Assembly (NCBI RefSeq): GCF_000499845.2
Contig: NC_023749.2
Location: 16,584,786-16,648,785 of the forward strand
DNA: 64,000 nucleotides
Source: Phaseolus vulgaris
Lineage: Eukaryota; Streptophyta; Magnoliopsida; Fabales; Fabaceae
Direction of reading: 5' to 3'
The translations under genes were made by a program, and so were the position numbers. The notes below the pieces were generated by a model that was not told the origin of the DNA, made no database searches, and was given only the letters and a program-made list of their open reading frames with translations. Each line of letters opens with the position of its first letter. Positions within the stretch are counted from its first letter, which is position 1. Shown here one piece after another: positions 10,987 through 21,605 of this stretch.

Positions 10987-12780
10987 TATTAGAATATATG
11001 GCTTTAAACTAGAGGGGGTGAATTGTTTAAAGAGAGTTTTCGCAATCTTTTAAGTCTGGAATGAAATTACTTCGAGAATACCTTGATTTAGAAATCAGTT
11101 TTTCAAAACACAAAGCTTAAAGCACTGCACCAGCAAAACAATCGGTTGTTTCGCAGAAACAATTGGTTGTTTATACCAGTAAACAAATAACAAAACTGAA
11201 ATTAAAGAGTTAGGGATAGAGAAAATGTACAGAGATGTTTATACTGGTTCACTCCAAACTCAGAGCTACATCCAGTATTCTCAGAAACCTCTGAGGAAAT
11301 CCACTAAGCAATCACACCTTGATCACTTACACCACAACCAAGAAAGTGACCTTGATCCCCTCAAGACACACACTTCTCTTGGCCAACACACCAACACTAA
11401 GATTGTTGATCTTGATCCCCTTAAGAACACAAAGCAAATCTCAACAAACACACAAACGAAACTTGTTCAACAGAGTACAAGGATTACACTTGTTACTGAA
11501 GATAATATGAAATCAATACAAGCAAAATCCTATTCCACACACTTTGATCAATCACAAACTCTAAGCAATCTCAGCTCTTTGAAAAACTCAAAATCTGTAT
11601 TCAAAATCTTGTTACTCAAATCTGTTTTTCTGAATTTATTCAAAGATGTTGTTTGTTATCAAATCTTAACAAACTCTTTAATTGCATTTAAAGATTGGTC
11701 AAAGCATTTAAAGACTGGAGCGTAAGCAGTTAAATCATTTAAAGCTCAGTCAAAGAAAAAACAGTTTTTCTGTTATGGTACCAAAACAAACAATCGGTTG
11801 TTTCCTCGAATCAATAAGTTGTTTTGGTTTTAACAGCTCAACCATTTGAAAAACAGTTTTCAATCTTTTCTAAAAACATCTAAGTATAAACAATCGATTG
11901 TTTCGACAAAACAATCGGTTGTTTTTAACTTAGTTTGGAAAACATTTTTCTTTCAAAAAGATTGAGAATGCCTATGTTTTGGATTCAATCAAGAGGTGGA
12001 TTACATACACAATCTACCCCAGATCCTAACTAAAACAGCACAGCAACAACAAGCACAATCAAGCTTCAACATCCTTCAAAGGGTTTGTGTTCTTACAACA
12101 AAGACCGAGAATATTGAAACTAGGTTGACAAGACTGGGCTTTACACCAATACTCTACTCTTGGGCCGGATTCTCTTAGTTTCTTCTTGGGCTCATGTTCT
12201 GGACCCCTCTTGGGCAAATGTGTTAGGCTTCTCCCTCAGCAAGGTGCTCTCGGCTTCTCCCTTTGGCAAGGTGCTCTCGGCTTCTCCCTTCGGCAAGGTA
12301 CTCTCGGCTTTTCCTTCACAGGTACTCTCGGCTTCTCCTTCACACAGGTACTCTCGGCTTCTCCTTCACACAGGTTGGGGGGGGGGGTGTACCTGCAAGG
12401 CGCTCCGATGCCAAAGTCAGATATGATTTCAAAGTATCATCAGACAATATTCACTCTTACCTTTTTCTTACTCTGATCTCCTATTTATAGGGTTTCCTTA
12501 ATGGGCTTTCCACCCTACCTTTGGGCTTTCTTTCTATACCTTTTTTATTATTTACACACCCCCTTATGCAGGTTTCTATCTTACTTGGGCCTCATTACAA
12601 TAATACTTATATTTTCTTTTATTCTTTTATGTATATCTTTTCCACTTTCGGTCTAATCCTCTCGGTTCTATCTTATCGCCTCTTGGTTATTCAATATGTA
12701 ATTCTCGGCCTAAACCTCTCGGTTTTAACCTACCAGTACAGTTTGGATTCTTCAAATCTTGAACACCATTTGGTTCAACA
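10987..12780 (-). mobile_element. Copia solo LTR, split by a nested Tat LTR
   Basis: The element is flanked by a perfect 5-bp duplication AAAAC (10982-10986 and 12781-12785). On the minus strand it starts TGTTGAACC and ends ATTCTAATA, with the terminal CA changed to TA. Removing the nested insertion (12088-12740 plus one duplication) leaves 1136 bp. It shares with the LTRs at 17419 and 19406 the GGATGTAGCTC...AGTGAACCAGTATAAA block (here complemented at about 11240-11275), the GAGGGGGTGAATTG end box and several ACAATCGGTTGTTT palindromes. No internal region remains, so this is a solo LTR formed by LTR-LTR recombination. The long plus-strand frame at 11225-11725 is only LTR sequence. Confidence 0.85.
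12088..12740 (-). mobile_element. Nested Tat-type Ty3 solo LTR
   Basis: A perfect duplication GTTTG (12083-12087 and 12741-12745) bounds a 653-bp LTR that starts TGTTCTTACA and ends TACCAGTACA on the plus strand. It is a relative of the LTRs of the complete element at 27074-37061 in the same orientation, but longer. It carries the same CTATTTATAG box (minus-strand TATA) and the CCGATGCCAAAGTCAG motif (12404-12421). Bases 12232-12375 hold a minisatellite of CTCTCGGCTTCTCC units with insertions. Confidence 0.9.
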
Positions 12781-12789
12781 AAAACTTCA

Positions 12790-14345
12790 AATTTAATTCA
12801 AGAGTAGTATCTACAATATTATACTATTTTTTTTCTTTATATATACTTACTTTCGGGTTTTTTACTATATGTATAAAAGATGTTTTCATTGAATGCTTTT
12901 TTTTTCATAATGTTTAGGAAATGATTTAATGTTCGATTAAGAATTTAAGTATTGATTAAAAATATGATAAAAATGAAAAAGTTGTGACATATAAGAAAAA
13001 TGATCGATAAATATTTAATCTTGAAGTTTTGGGTTGATATCTTATATGATTCTAAATCTTTCCGATCTCTCTTTTATATAAAAAAAAAAAAACTCAATAG
13101 TGGAAACAAATTAATGATTTTTCTTAATTATGTGTAAATGAAAATAAGTATGTTTCATAAACTCGTATTAAAGTCAACTTACACTTGAGAAAGAGAGGTT
13201 AGAAATTTAAGTATGAGTTGAAAGTCCCACATTAAATAAAAATGAGAATGTTGAGTGGAAGATAAAGAAAAAAGACCTTCAAATAACTCCCACAATGAAT
13301 AAAAATGATAAAGTTGAGTGACATAAAAAAAGACCCACAAACATTGAGTCTTAAAGTTTTGAGTTGAATGTAATGTCATGTTATCTTATTTAAAGTTTTG
13401 AGTTGAATGTAATGTCATGTTATCTTATATGATTCGCTAATAAATATTGACAATTTTTTTTTTAAAAAAATCTTAATTAAGTTTCAAGTCCCTAATAATT
13501 TTGAGTATATAATTGAGTCTCTAATAATTTTAAGTATATAATTGAGTTCCTATTAAATCTTATTGGTCTATCGATAAAAATTTCTATATTTTTTCAATTC
13601 GGTCTATGTCGTTTAATTTTTTTTTTCTGCTAACTAGGTGACATGGTTGTTGTCTTACTTTGTCACCTTGTTTAGTTGTCTCCACGTATTATTTTGTATT
13701 AATATTAAATGACTTAATTTTGTGGTTAGCATAACATGTGATTTTATTGTTGAATGAGGATAAATAAAAATAAAACAAAAAAGTAAAACGAAAACCTAAG
13801 TATAATGTTAGGAACATTGAATAGTAACATAATAACGACAATATAAAGGTTATGACTAAATATAAGTAAGTTAATTGTAAGTTTTTTTATCCTTCACAAC
13901 CTTTCCGTGTTCAATCCCACCTTTGTTCAACAATCTCCCTTCTTATTTTAAAAAGAAGTGGTCCTTTTCTATATATCATCTTTTAAAAAGATTTTTAAAA
14001 TATATTGAAGTCGCGCTGTAAAACTATTTTTGAACTAAAAGAACTAACTAAAGGCTGAGTCTAGTTAAAATGTTTTTTTAGTTGAAATTATGTTTCAAAA
14101 CGAAATTTTTATTATTTTAAAAATATATTTATTTGATAGTTTTCTTAAAAACCACCGAGAAATGCGAAAATTCCAAGAAATAATGATGAAAAAATGGAAT
14201 CTAGATATTTTTTTATCAACTATGGGTTTGCCATTCTCGACGCCCCTCATACCCTAAGTGACTAAGTAAAATCCAAAATCATGGCACTGATAAAGACCCT
14301 AAACCCTAAACTCACCTACACTCAATAATTCAACATGGCTTTATA

Positions 14346-14383
<38 letters not shown>

Positions 14384-15779
14384 ATTTTTTTTTTCTTTTT
14401 AAATGACGTGTTTCAAGTAAAAGAATGTTTAAAATAATTTAATCATTTTAATCTGTAAAATCTCAAGTAGAAAACAAGAATTTGAGTTTTAAGTAGAAGA
14501 AAGTTGATTGAGAACTTAGATTTGTAACAGTATAAAAAATGAAAATTCGATCCTCTTCAAAAAATTATTAAAATTCCAAAATTCTACTTTAATTATACTA
14601 TAACGACATTATAAGTAAATTCTATAAAGTAAATTCTATAATACTTGTTGAAGAGTAGTGATAACTAAAAGAAAATCTTCATCTGTATATTCAAGAATAA
14701 AATCCGTAATAAGCATTACCAAAAAAATATGTTATAAAAAAATCATTAAATAAAAATCAATTTTAAAAATAAAAAATAATTAGTTATTATATTGACAAAA
14801 TTATATATTATTTTAAAAACTTAAAAAATTATTAGTTTCTAAATTAATTGACAAATAATTATCAAATTGATATATACCAGAATTTTAGATACTAATTTTA
14901 AAATTTAAATATTAATTGTTAAAACTTAGGTAGTTAGTTAGATATCAATTTAAAAATTATTTATCAATAATACAAATTAATTTAGATACCAATAGTTTTT
15001 TTAGTTTCTAAAATACTATCTAATTTAGTCACTATAAAAACTAATAATTTTTTTTATCTAAAATTGGTTTCATAATCCGTTAATTAATGAATTTTATTCG
15101 AATATATTTATCAAAAATCAGATAATAAAAAAAAATTATTAGTAACAAAAATATTAATCAGAAAATTTATTTAAACTTATGAAATTAGAGTTATTTTTAA
15201 AAATTTAAGTTTTTAAAACTTTATACTTTAATACAACTCATTTAAATTTGTCTTTTAACAAATTTATTTACATTAACATTTTAGTGTAAAATTTTATTTG
15301 AATTATATTTTAAAATTAATTTTTTATGATTTTTTAAAATAATTTTATTTGAAATTAAAAAAAAATCTTCAAATATTTTTGCATTAATACTTAACAAGTA
15401 ACAAAGAGAAGCACTGAAGCATATTTTTTTAAATGTAACAAGAGACGCATACTACCTATAAGTCACAACCCATCCCTATCCATAACTAGTATGACTTTTC
15501 AAGAGACCCAAAAGAGATAAAACATTACTTATCTGGGAGAGATGAGTAAGCTTAGATTAATAACCTCGATTCCCTTTTCAAGTCTAATTCGAATAAAATT
15601 TCCTTATTAAAACACAAAAATTAATAATGTTTCTTATTACAAAATTCTCTATTCACCACTCATGCGGTTGTACCATCCTAGAATATTAATACTACATTTA
15701 ATATATTAGATTTATGACATTATATATGGATAGTTGTTCACTCTTTTATTTTATTTTTATTGGCAAAAATCGGTGAATA
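12790..15779. other. AT-rich intergenic DNA, no gene
   Basis: No coding region is supported. 12940-13440 holds related AT-rich blocks (AATAAAAATGA...AAAGTTGAGTG, then TTTTGAGTTGA) with CCCACATT at 13227, possibly a decayed small LTR element. Two perfect 38-bp copies lie at 13351-13388 and 13390-13427. A TA microsatellite lies at about 14349-14382. AACCCTAAACTC at 14296 is only two telomere-like units. Confidence 0.5.
13351..13427. repeat. Perfect 38-bp tandem duplication
   Basis: The 38 bases from 13351 (starting TTAAAGTTTTGAG) recur unchanged at 13390 with a one-base spacer. No coding context is visible. Confidence 0.85.
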
Positions 15780-16960
15780 AATATGACCCACTAGGTAGTC
15801 CAACCCTTATACAAAACATAGAAACATACACTGCTTTCTTCGAACACAACAAATCCCACAAGGAATCTCCAACTGCCAACACTAATCGTACCAGTTAAAA
15901 CACCCTACCACCTCAAAAGCTAGCTCCTCTCAAAGACACCAATAACCATCTAATCAACCTAAAAATATTTTTTAATCGATAGCATAAAAATCAGGGGTTC
16001 TAAACACCAATCTGAGAAGGAAAATCCCAAAAGACAACTTTGAAGAGATCCAAGACCAAACATTTAATTGTGCCAAGGAAAAACTTTCGGAGTGGTCAAT
16101 CACTTAACCCTTAAACATATAGTTATTCCTACGTCTCCAGATCTCACTACCATCGCAATCCAAATATTACACATAATAAGATTAACAAACATAGGCGCAT
16201 GAAGAAAAATGAACTACATAAAATGTGAGATAGACATAAGAGGATCTACCGAACTCAGTCCTAACCACGCGTAGCAAAGATTTCATATTACCCAAAGAAC
16301 ATATGACTTGTCGACTCCTCTAGAGCCCCACACAAACAACAAAGGTTTCTCTCAATCGCAACACTACGTCTCTCCAAATTGACCCTAGTGGTTTTCTTAT
16401 TTTCAATCACCCTCCAAGCACTGACCTAAGATGAAGGTGTTTCCTTGATCTTCCAAAAGAAGTTGTACCATAGGCAAATTGAATTGAAAACGCTTCAAAT
16501 TTTCTATCCTTCTAAACCCATCTATCCTCAGTCTCCAAAGCAGGACCTGAACTGAATATCACCTCAATAAGCTGAAAAACCAAAGACTCCTCCCACACGA
16601 AAAGACCCTTTCTCCAATTTAGCCTCCAGAACCAAACGTTCTTATCCCAGATCTCGCAGTTAGACAAAGAGGCCTCTTTGTTTACAGATAAGGAAAAGAG
16701 CCTTGGGGATCTACTTTTCTAGGTACCGGAGCCCGGCCAAAAAAGAAGTCTACCTCCCAAGTAAAACGGTCTTCAAACTTCCCTCTCCAACCTTCCAGCC
16801 TTCCGACTTCCAGATCTCCTTCAAGTCATTCCACCACAAGGAGACTTTATTGTTAGAGACTCTCCGTTCTTTCAGGAATCTCCAACCACCATACTTGGAC
16901 ACAATGACATCCTGCCACAACCCACCCTTGCCTAAACTCAAACTCTAGATCCACTCTTTT
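15780..16960 (-). pseudogene. LINE retrotransposon remnant (end of RT and zf-RVT)
   Basis: Minus-strand translation gives MSLGKGGLWQDVIVSKYGG (16941 onward) and VSLWWNDLKEIWKSEGW, typical of the region after the LINE reverse transcriptase. After several stops comes AWRVIENKKTTRVNLERR and then NLCCLCGALEESTSHMFFG near 16400-16290, the zf-RVT module of plant LINEs. The 3' tail includes TTTTGTATAAGGGTTG at about 15820-15805. Many stops and frame shifts show an old, 5'-truncated copy. No RT catalytic motif remains. Confidence 0.75.
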
Positions 16961-17269
16961 TGTAATATTTTAAACTTTATATTCCTATCTATAGTCAAAC
17001 AATTGTTTCATTTTAGTTTATTTCCCACGTGATAGTGTGTATACGTAGACATAGTTTCTTTATTTTCATGAGCTACAAATTTAACCTCGTGGATTTATAT
17101 TTATATTTGTATATAATTGTAATAAATTAAAAAAATAGTATAAAGTATTACAATTTCATTTTCATTATTATTTTAAACATTTTCTTTATGTTCATTTTAG
17201 AAACTTATGTGGCTAATATATCATATCGTATATCTGAATAGGTAGCAACGAGTAAATCAGAACAGTATG

Positions 17270-18839
17270 TGTTCCTGCTAAGGAGATGAGACCTAGAGAA
17301 CTATTGAGAAGCTTCGTCTTGCTCCTTCTTATCGGATGGTCGATCTATGCTTCAACTTCCTTTTCCACACTTCCTGTTACTCCTTTGAGTCTTGACTGCT
17401 CGACCACTTGGTCTTCTAAGTTGAAGAAGAGCTTTGATGACTCCAAATCTCCATGGATTGCTTGAAGGCTGATTGTAGCTTAGTTGGGTGTGTTCTGGGG
17501 TAGTTTGAATTTGTTAATTCACTCTTTGTTTGAATCCAAAATTGGTTTAATTCAAATCTTTTTGAAAATAGTGTTTTATGAAGAAACGGAAAAACAACCA
17601 ATTGTTTTATCGTTTCAATCGGTTGCTTCATACTTAAGCTTTTTGAAATTGGTTTTGGAAGATTTGAATTTGGTTAACTTGGTTGTCAAACCAATTTAAT
17701 AGGTTATTTCGAAAAAACAACCGACTGTTTTTTTAACTGTCTTAACATAATTATGTTAAGTTTGTTAAATCTGCTTTAAATTATTTGAAATTGATTTGAC
17801 TTTTATAATAAATGTTTTTAACTGCTAATTGGAGTATAAATGATAAGTTATACGCTCCTAGCATTAAGGTTACAAGATCAGTTTTTGAAATCAAGTTTTC
17901 TCCAAGATTGCTTATAAGGCTTTGGATATTTCTCTAAGAGTGAAGTAGGACTTGTTGTGTACTTTGATTTGATTTTGTACCAAGTGTGATCAATCCTATT
18001 TCTTCTTGATTTGTAATTATAAAAGTAATGGTGTTCACAGAGTTAGAGGGTGTTCTTATCTGTGGTGTTATTGTTTTGTGCCAAAGGAAGTGTGTGTTCT
18101 TGAGGGGATCAATATCACTTATTTGGTGGTTGTGTGTTTGTAATTTGGTTTTTTATTACTTAGTGGATACCCGGAGGTTTCCGAGAACTGGATGTAGCTC
18201 TTGGTATAAGAGTGAACCAGTATAAAATTGCTTGTGTGATTATTTCTCTCCCTTTACTCTTGTAAATCTGTTTTTAGTTATTTTTACACTCTGCTGATAA
18301 AAACAGCTGGTTGAATCGTAGAAACAACCGGTTGAATTTTTGGAATTCAACTAAAACTATTTTCTATCTTGTGTTCTTTGATTCCTTTGGCTGTGATTCT
18401 TCTTTGACTTTCTTCATACCTTCAAAACTTACGAAAAACATTTGAAAATAATTCACCCCCCTCTTGTTTAAGGCCTTCAATTCTAACATTCTAAAGAATA
18501 TCGAGTGCGGGGTACCTATAGAAGGCACTCCGATGCTCAAGTCAGCAAAGGGGGTTCGACACTCGGTTGTCAGAGCAAAACAATAAATTACGTACCTACT
18601 TCTTGAAATGTGCACTATTTATATTATTTTAATGGACTTACCTTGTTGGGTTGGATTAGTGAGGTGGATCATATTTAGAGGTGTATTACCTAATTCTTAA
18701 TGATGGTTTAACTTTACTGACCTTGATTGAGCGTAATTGGACTGAAGGTATCGGCCGGTCCATACGGGTGTGTGTCGTTCGGTTGGCCTGGCTATGGGAG
18801 CTGAGCCATGATATTGACTGTTCGGCCCATACCAGTACA
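17270..18839 (-). mobile_element. Tat-type Ty3 solo LTR, split by a copia LTR
   Basis: The plus strand starts TGTTCCTGCTAAGG at 17270 and ends ACCAGTACA at 18839. Without the copia insertion (17419-18488 plus one duplication) it is 495 bp, almost the size of its close relative at 39578-40071 (494 bp). It carries the CCGATGCTCAAGTCAG motif (18530-18546) and a TATTTATATTA box. The flanks GTATG (17265-17269) and ATATG (18840-18844) match at four of five bases and are the likely target duplication. Confidence 0.75.
17419..18488 (+). mobile_element. Nested copia solo LTR
   Basis: TTCTA at 17414-17418 and 18489-18493 is a perfect target duplication around 1070 bp. It begins AGTTGAAGAAGAGC (expected TG changed to AG) and ends TTCTAACA. 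It contains GGATGTAGCTC...AGTGAACCAGTATAAA (18190-18224) and the CACCCCCCTCTTGTTTAAGG end box. ACAACCGGTTGAA-type palindromes occur at about 17597, 17620, 17716, 18303 and 18325. No PBS or interior follows the right end, so it is a solo LTR lying inside the older Tat LTR. Confidence 0.85.
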
Positions 18840-19405
18840 ATATGAATATATTTTTTTTATAGAAATAAGTATTTAATAATATGGTTGATTTAACCCCTTA
18901 TTTTTAGATTCTAATTAAGGGAGAAGGTGTATACAATTAAAACTTCGAAAGTTCTAATACTAATTTGAGTTTATAGATATTTTTTTATTAGTAAGAAATA
19001 ATAATTAAATATGAATCATTTAAAGTGTGACCCAAGCTTTATACAAAAGATAAGAAGAAGAAAATAGAACCTCACTCTCCAGTCTATCCCAAACTCCCAA
19101 CAAAAACTATCTACAAATCCTTACCCCAAAAACAACCAAAGAGATTTGCCATTGGCAGTAACCAGGGTATATCATCACATCAAGTTTCAAAATACATACA
19201 AACATAATCAGCTCACCAAACATTAACCTCCAAAAGTAAATGACCTTTTTTTTATTAATCCCCTTTACAAAAAGCACAACACCTTAACATACCACGAACA
19301 CAACAAAAAAAGTACAAAACCTTTGCTTGACACAATTACTTCTCCAAAGAGTCATATTATTCTAATGTAAGGAGCAGATGTTATTATTACAATATATCCC
19401 TTTAC
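18840..19405. other. Intergenic DNA, possible LINE tail
   Basis: No coding region is seen. GACCCAAGCTTTATACAAAAG at about 19030-19050 resembles the complemented tail of the LINE remnant at 15808, so a second minus-strand LINE tail is possible. Confidence 0.35.
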
Positions 19406-20449
19406 TGTAGAATATGAGAGCTTTGATGTTCAAATCTATGATGAAGGTTGAAGTTGTAAAGATCATTCCTAGTCCCTTGCACAACCTTGCTCAATTTGTT
19501 TTAAAAGAGAAAATTGTTTTTCTAAGCAAAGAGAAAAACAACTGGTTGAAACTTCGAAATAATCGGTTGTTTGTCACTTAGCTTATTTGAAGGTTTTAAA
19601 ACTATTTTTGACTTAGTTAAATAACTGTCTAACCAATTCAACTGGTTAAAACGACTTTTCAACCGGTTCATTGTCACATTTCATAATAGCTTTTCAAAAA
19701 CCTGTTAATCTATTTTGCTATTGAATCAAAACTGTTTTGACTCATAATTGTTGCCTAGAACAGCTAGTTTTGAGAGCTATAAATATGGTTTTTCTTTTAA
19801 AACAAAATACACAAGATAGATATCAAATACAGTGAGATTGAGATTGATTTTGAGAATTTTTTTTCAAAGGCTTGCAAGATTGCTAAATAGTTGTGCAGTG
19901 GTTCAAGGTCTGGTCCTAGGAGCTCTGTGATTCCTGTAAACTCAAGTGTAATTTGTTCCTTTCATGATTCTTGTATTTGTTCTTTTATAAACATGTGAAG
20001 TGTGTGGAAATCCTGTAAAGTTAGAGGGTGTTCTGACTAAGGGTGTGTATATCAAAGAGGGTGAGTGGTTCTTGTGGTATCAAGATCACCTCTTTGTGTT
20101 TGTGTGAGTTGTAATCTGTGATTGGTTACGAGTGGAACCTAGTGGTTGTTCTGGGAACTGGATGTAGCTCAAGGTTGAGTGAACCAGTATAAATTGGTTG
20201 AGTGATCTCTCTCTCTCACTCCTTATAAACTGTTTGTTTTAATTATGCTTTTGTTACTGCTATAAACAACCGGTTAAAATGAAGTTTCAACCGATTGAAT
20301 TTCTGCAAACAATTTCTTTTACATTGTTTGATTGCCTTCCTTGATTGCTTAATCTGTGATTTGTGATAAAGCTTCATTCTTATTCAATCTTTGCGAAAAT
20401 CTTTTGATAAACAATTCACTCCCTCTTGTTTAAGACATTAATTCTAACA
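19406..20449 (+). mobile_element. Copia LTR (Sirevirus-like)
   Basis: This 1044-bp LTR runs from TGTAGAATATGAG to ATTCTAACA. CTATAAATAT at 19777-19786 is a good TATA box, so R probably begins near 19810. The GGATGTAGCTC...GAGTGAACCAGTATAAA block is at 20160-20192 and the CACTCCCTCTTGTTTAAG box near the end. AACTGGTT/AACCGGTT palindromes lie at about 19542, 19560, 19645, 19668, 20268 and 20290. Unlike the two solo LTRs, it is followed by a primer site, so it is a 5' LTR. The opposite end of the element is not recognisable, and no target duplication could be assigned. Confidence 0.8.
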
Positions 20450-20451
20450 AT

Positions 20452-20464
20452 TGGCATCAAAAGC
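20452..20464 (+). promoter_or_regulatory. copia primer binding site
   Basis: TGGCATCAAAAGC lies two bases after the LTR end, as in the copy at 1244-1256. The leader AGGTTCTTGAAATTAATG continues only to about 20485, where the sequence switches to the opposite strand of gag. Confidence 0.75.
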
Positions 20465-20484
20465 TAGGTTCTTGAAATTAATGT

Positions 20485-21605
20485 GGCTATAATATTCAAA
20501 ATTAATAGAAGTGCTTGGACTTACACTGCTCGATTAAGATTCTTCCTTTACCATCAAACACATTGACTTCTTCATCTTCCTTAGATGATGAACTTGAGGA
20601 TGAATTATCCTTGTATGCTTTTCTTGATTTTCCTTTCTTTTCATGCTTCTTGTAACCCCTTTTCTCTTTTCTCACATTGCTTGGACATTCAGCCTTGATG
20701 TGACCTTGTTTACCACATCCAAAACAAGTATAATTTATAGAATTAAATTCATTAACATTCTTGCTATTATACTTGTTTGATGGCTGGTTTTTGTCCTTGT
20801 TGTTCTTCTTCAAGAACTTGCCAAATTTCCTCGTGAGCAAGTTGAGAGTTTCACCATCACTACACTCACTCGATTCATAGCCATCCTTATGACTAGTAGC
20901 TCTTAAAGAAATGCTCCTTCCATGTTTTTCTTCATTTTCTTGGTCATTAAGTCAGTTCATTTCAAGCTCATGTTCCCTTAGCTTACCTAACAAGGAGGTT
21001 GTGGTCAATGTTGTCAAATCCTTGGATTCAAAAATTGCAGTGACCTTTAGTTGCCAAGATCTATCCAAACATTTAAGGATCTTGATCTTCAACTCCTCCT
21101 TTTCAAATATCTTGCCAAAGCTTATGAGATGATTCACTATGTGGGTGAATCTTTTCTGCACATCCGATATGGTTTCCCCTTTAAGCATCCTGAACATTTC
21201 ATATTGTTGGATCAAGGCATGCTTCCTTGCTCTCTTCACATCAGTTGTGCCTTCATGGGTAACCTCAAGGATGTCCCACATCTCCTTTGTAGAAGCACAT
21301 TATGAGACCCTGAAAAAACTCATCAGAATTCAAAGGGGAAGTGATTATGTTTTTGGAAATACAATCATATTGAGCTCTTTTACTTTCACTCTCAGTCCAT
21401 TGGGACCAAGGTTTCTCAATGAAAATATCATCTTTTTCAAATTTGGGTACAAAAAGGCCATTTAAAATAGCATCCTAGATCCTCTATCAATTGATTCAAC
21501 AAAGATTTTCATTCTAACCTTCCAAAATTGATAATTCAGTCCACAAAACAAGGGTGAACTGTTTATAGAAGCACCCTCCCCAAAATGGTAGTTTTTCAGC
21601 CATTT
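20485..21605 (-). pseudogene. Inverted copia gag
   Basis: Minus-strand Gag pieces in order. The Met start is near 21603. The UBN2 domain follows in frame 21281-20952 (MWDILEVTHEGTTDVKRARK..., ILKCLDRSWQLKVTAIFES). The C-terminal part is 20840-20502, with the CCHC knuckle CFGCGKQGHIKAECP and a serine-rich stretch. It fills the UBN2 gap seen in the copy at 1-1196. The gag lies on the opposite strand to its own upstream LTR and primer site, with a breakpoint at about 20485. At the other end the leader fades after about 21605 without a PBS. Frame shifts and a missing stretch after position 20900 make it non-coding. Confidence 0.8.

Noticed and set aside
11225..11725. 166-codon plus-strand frame as a gene
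   Set aside because: It lies wholly inside the copia solo LTR and reads against the LTR direction.
14294..14306. Interstitial telomere repeats (also at 43652)
   Set aside because: Only about two TTTAGGG-type units at each place.
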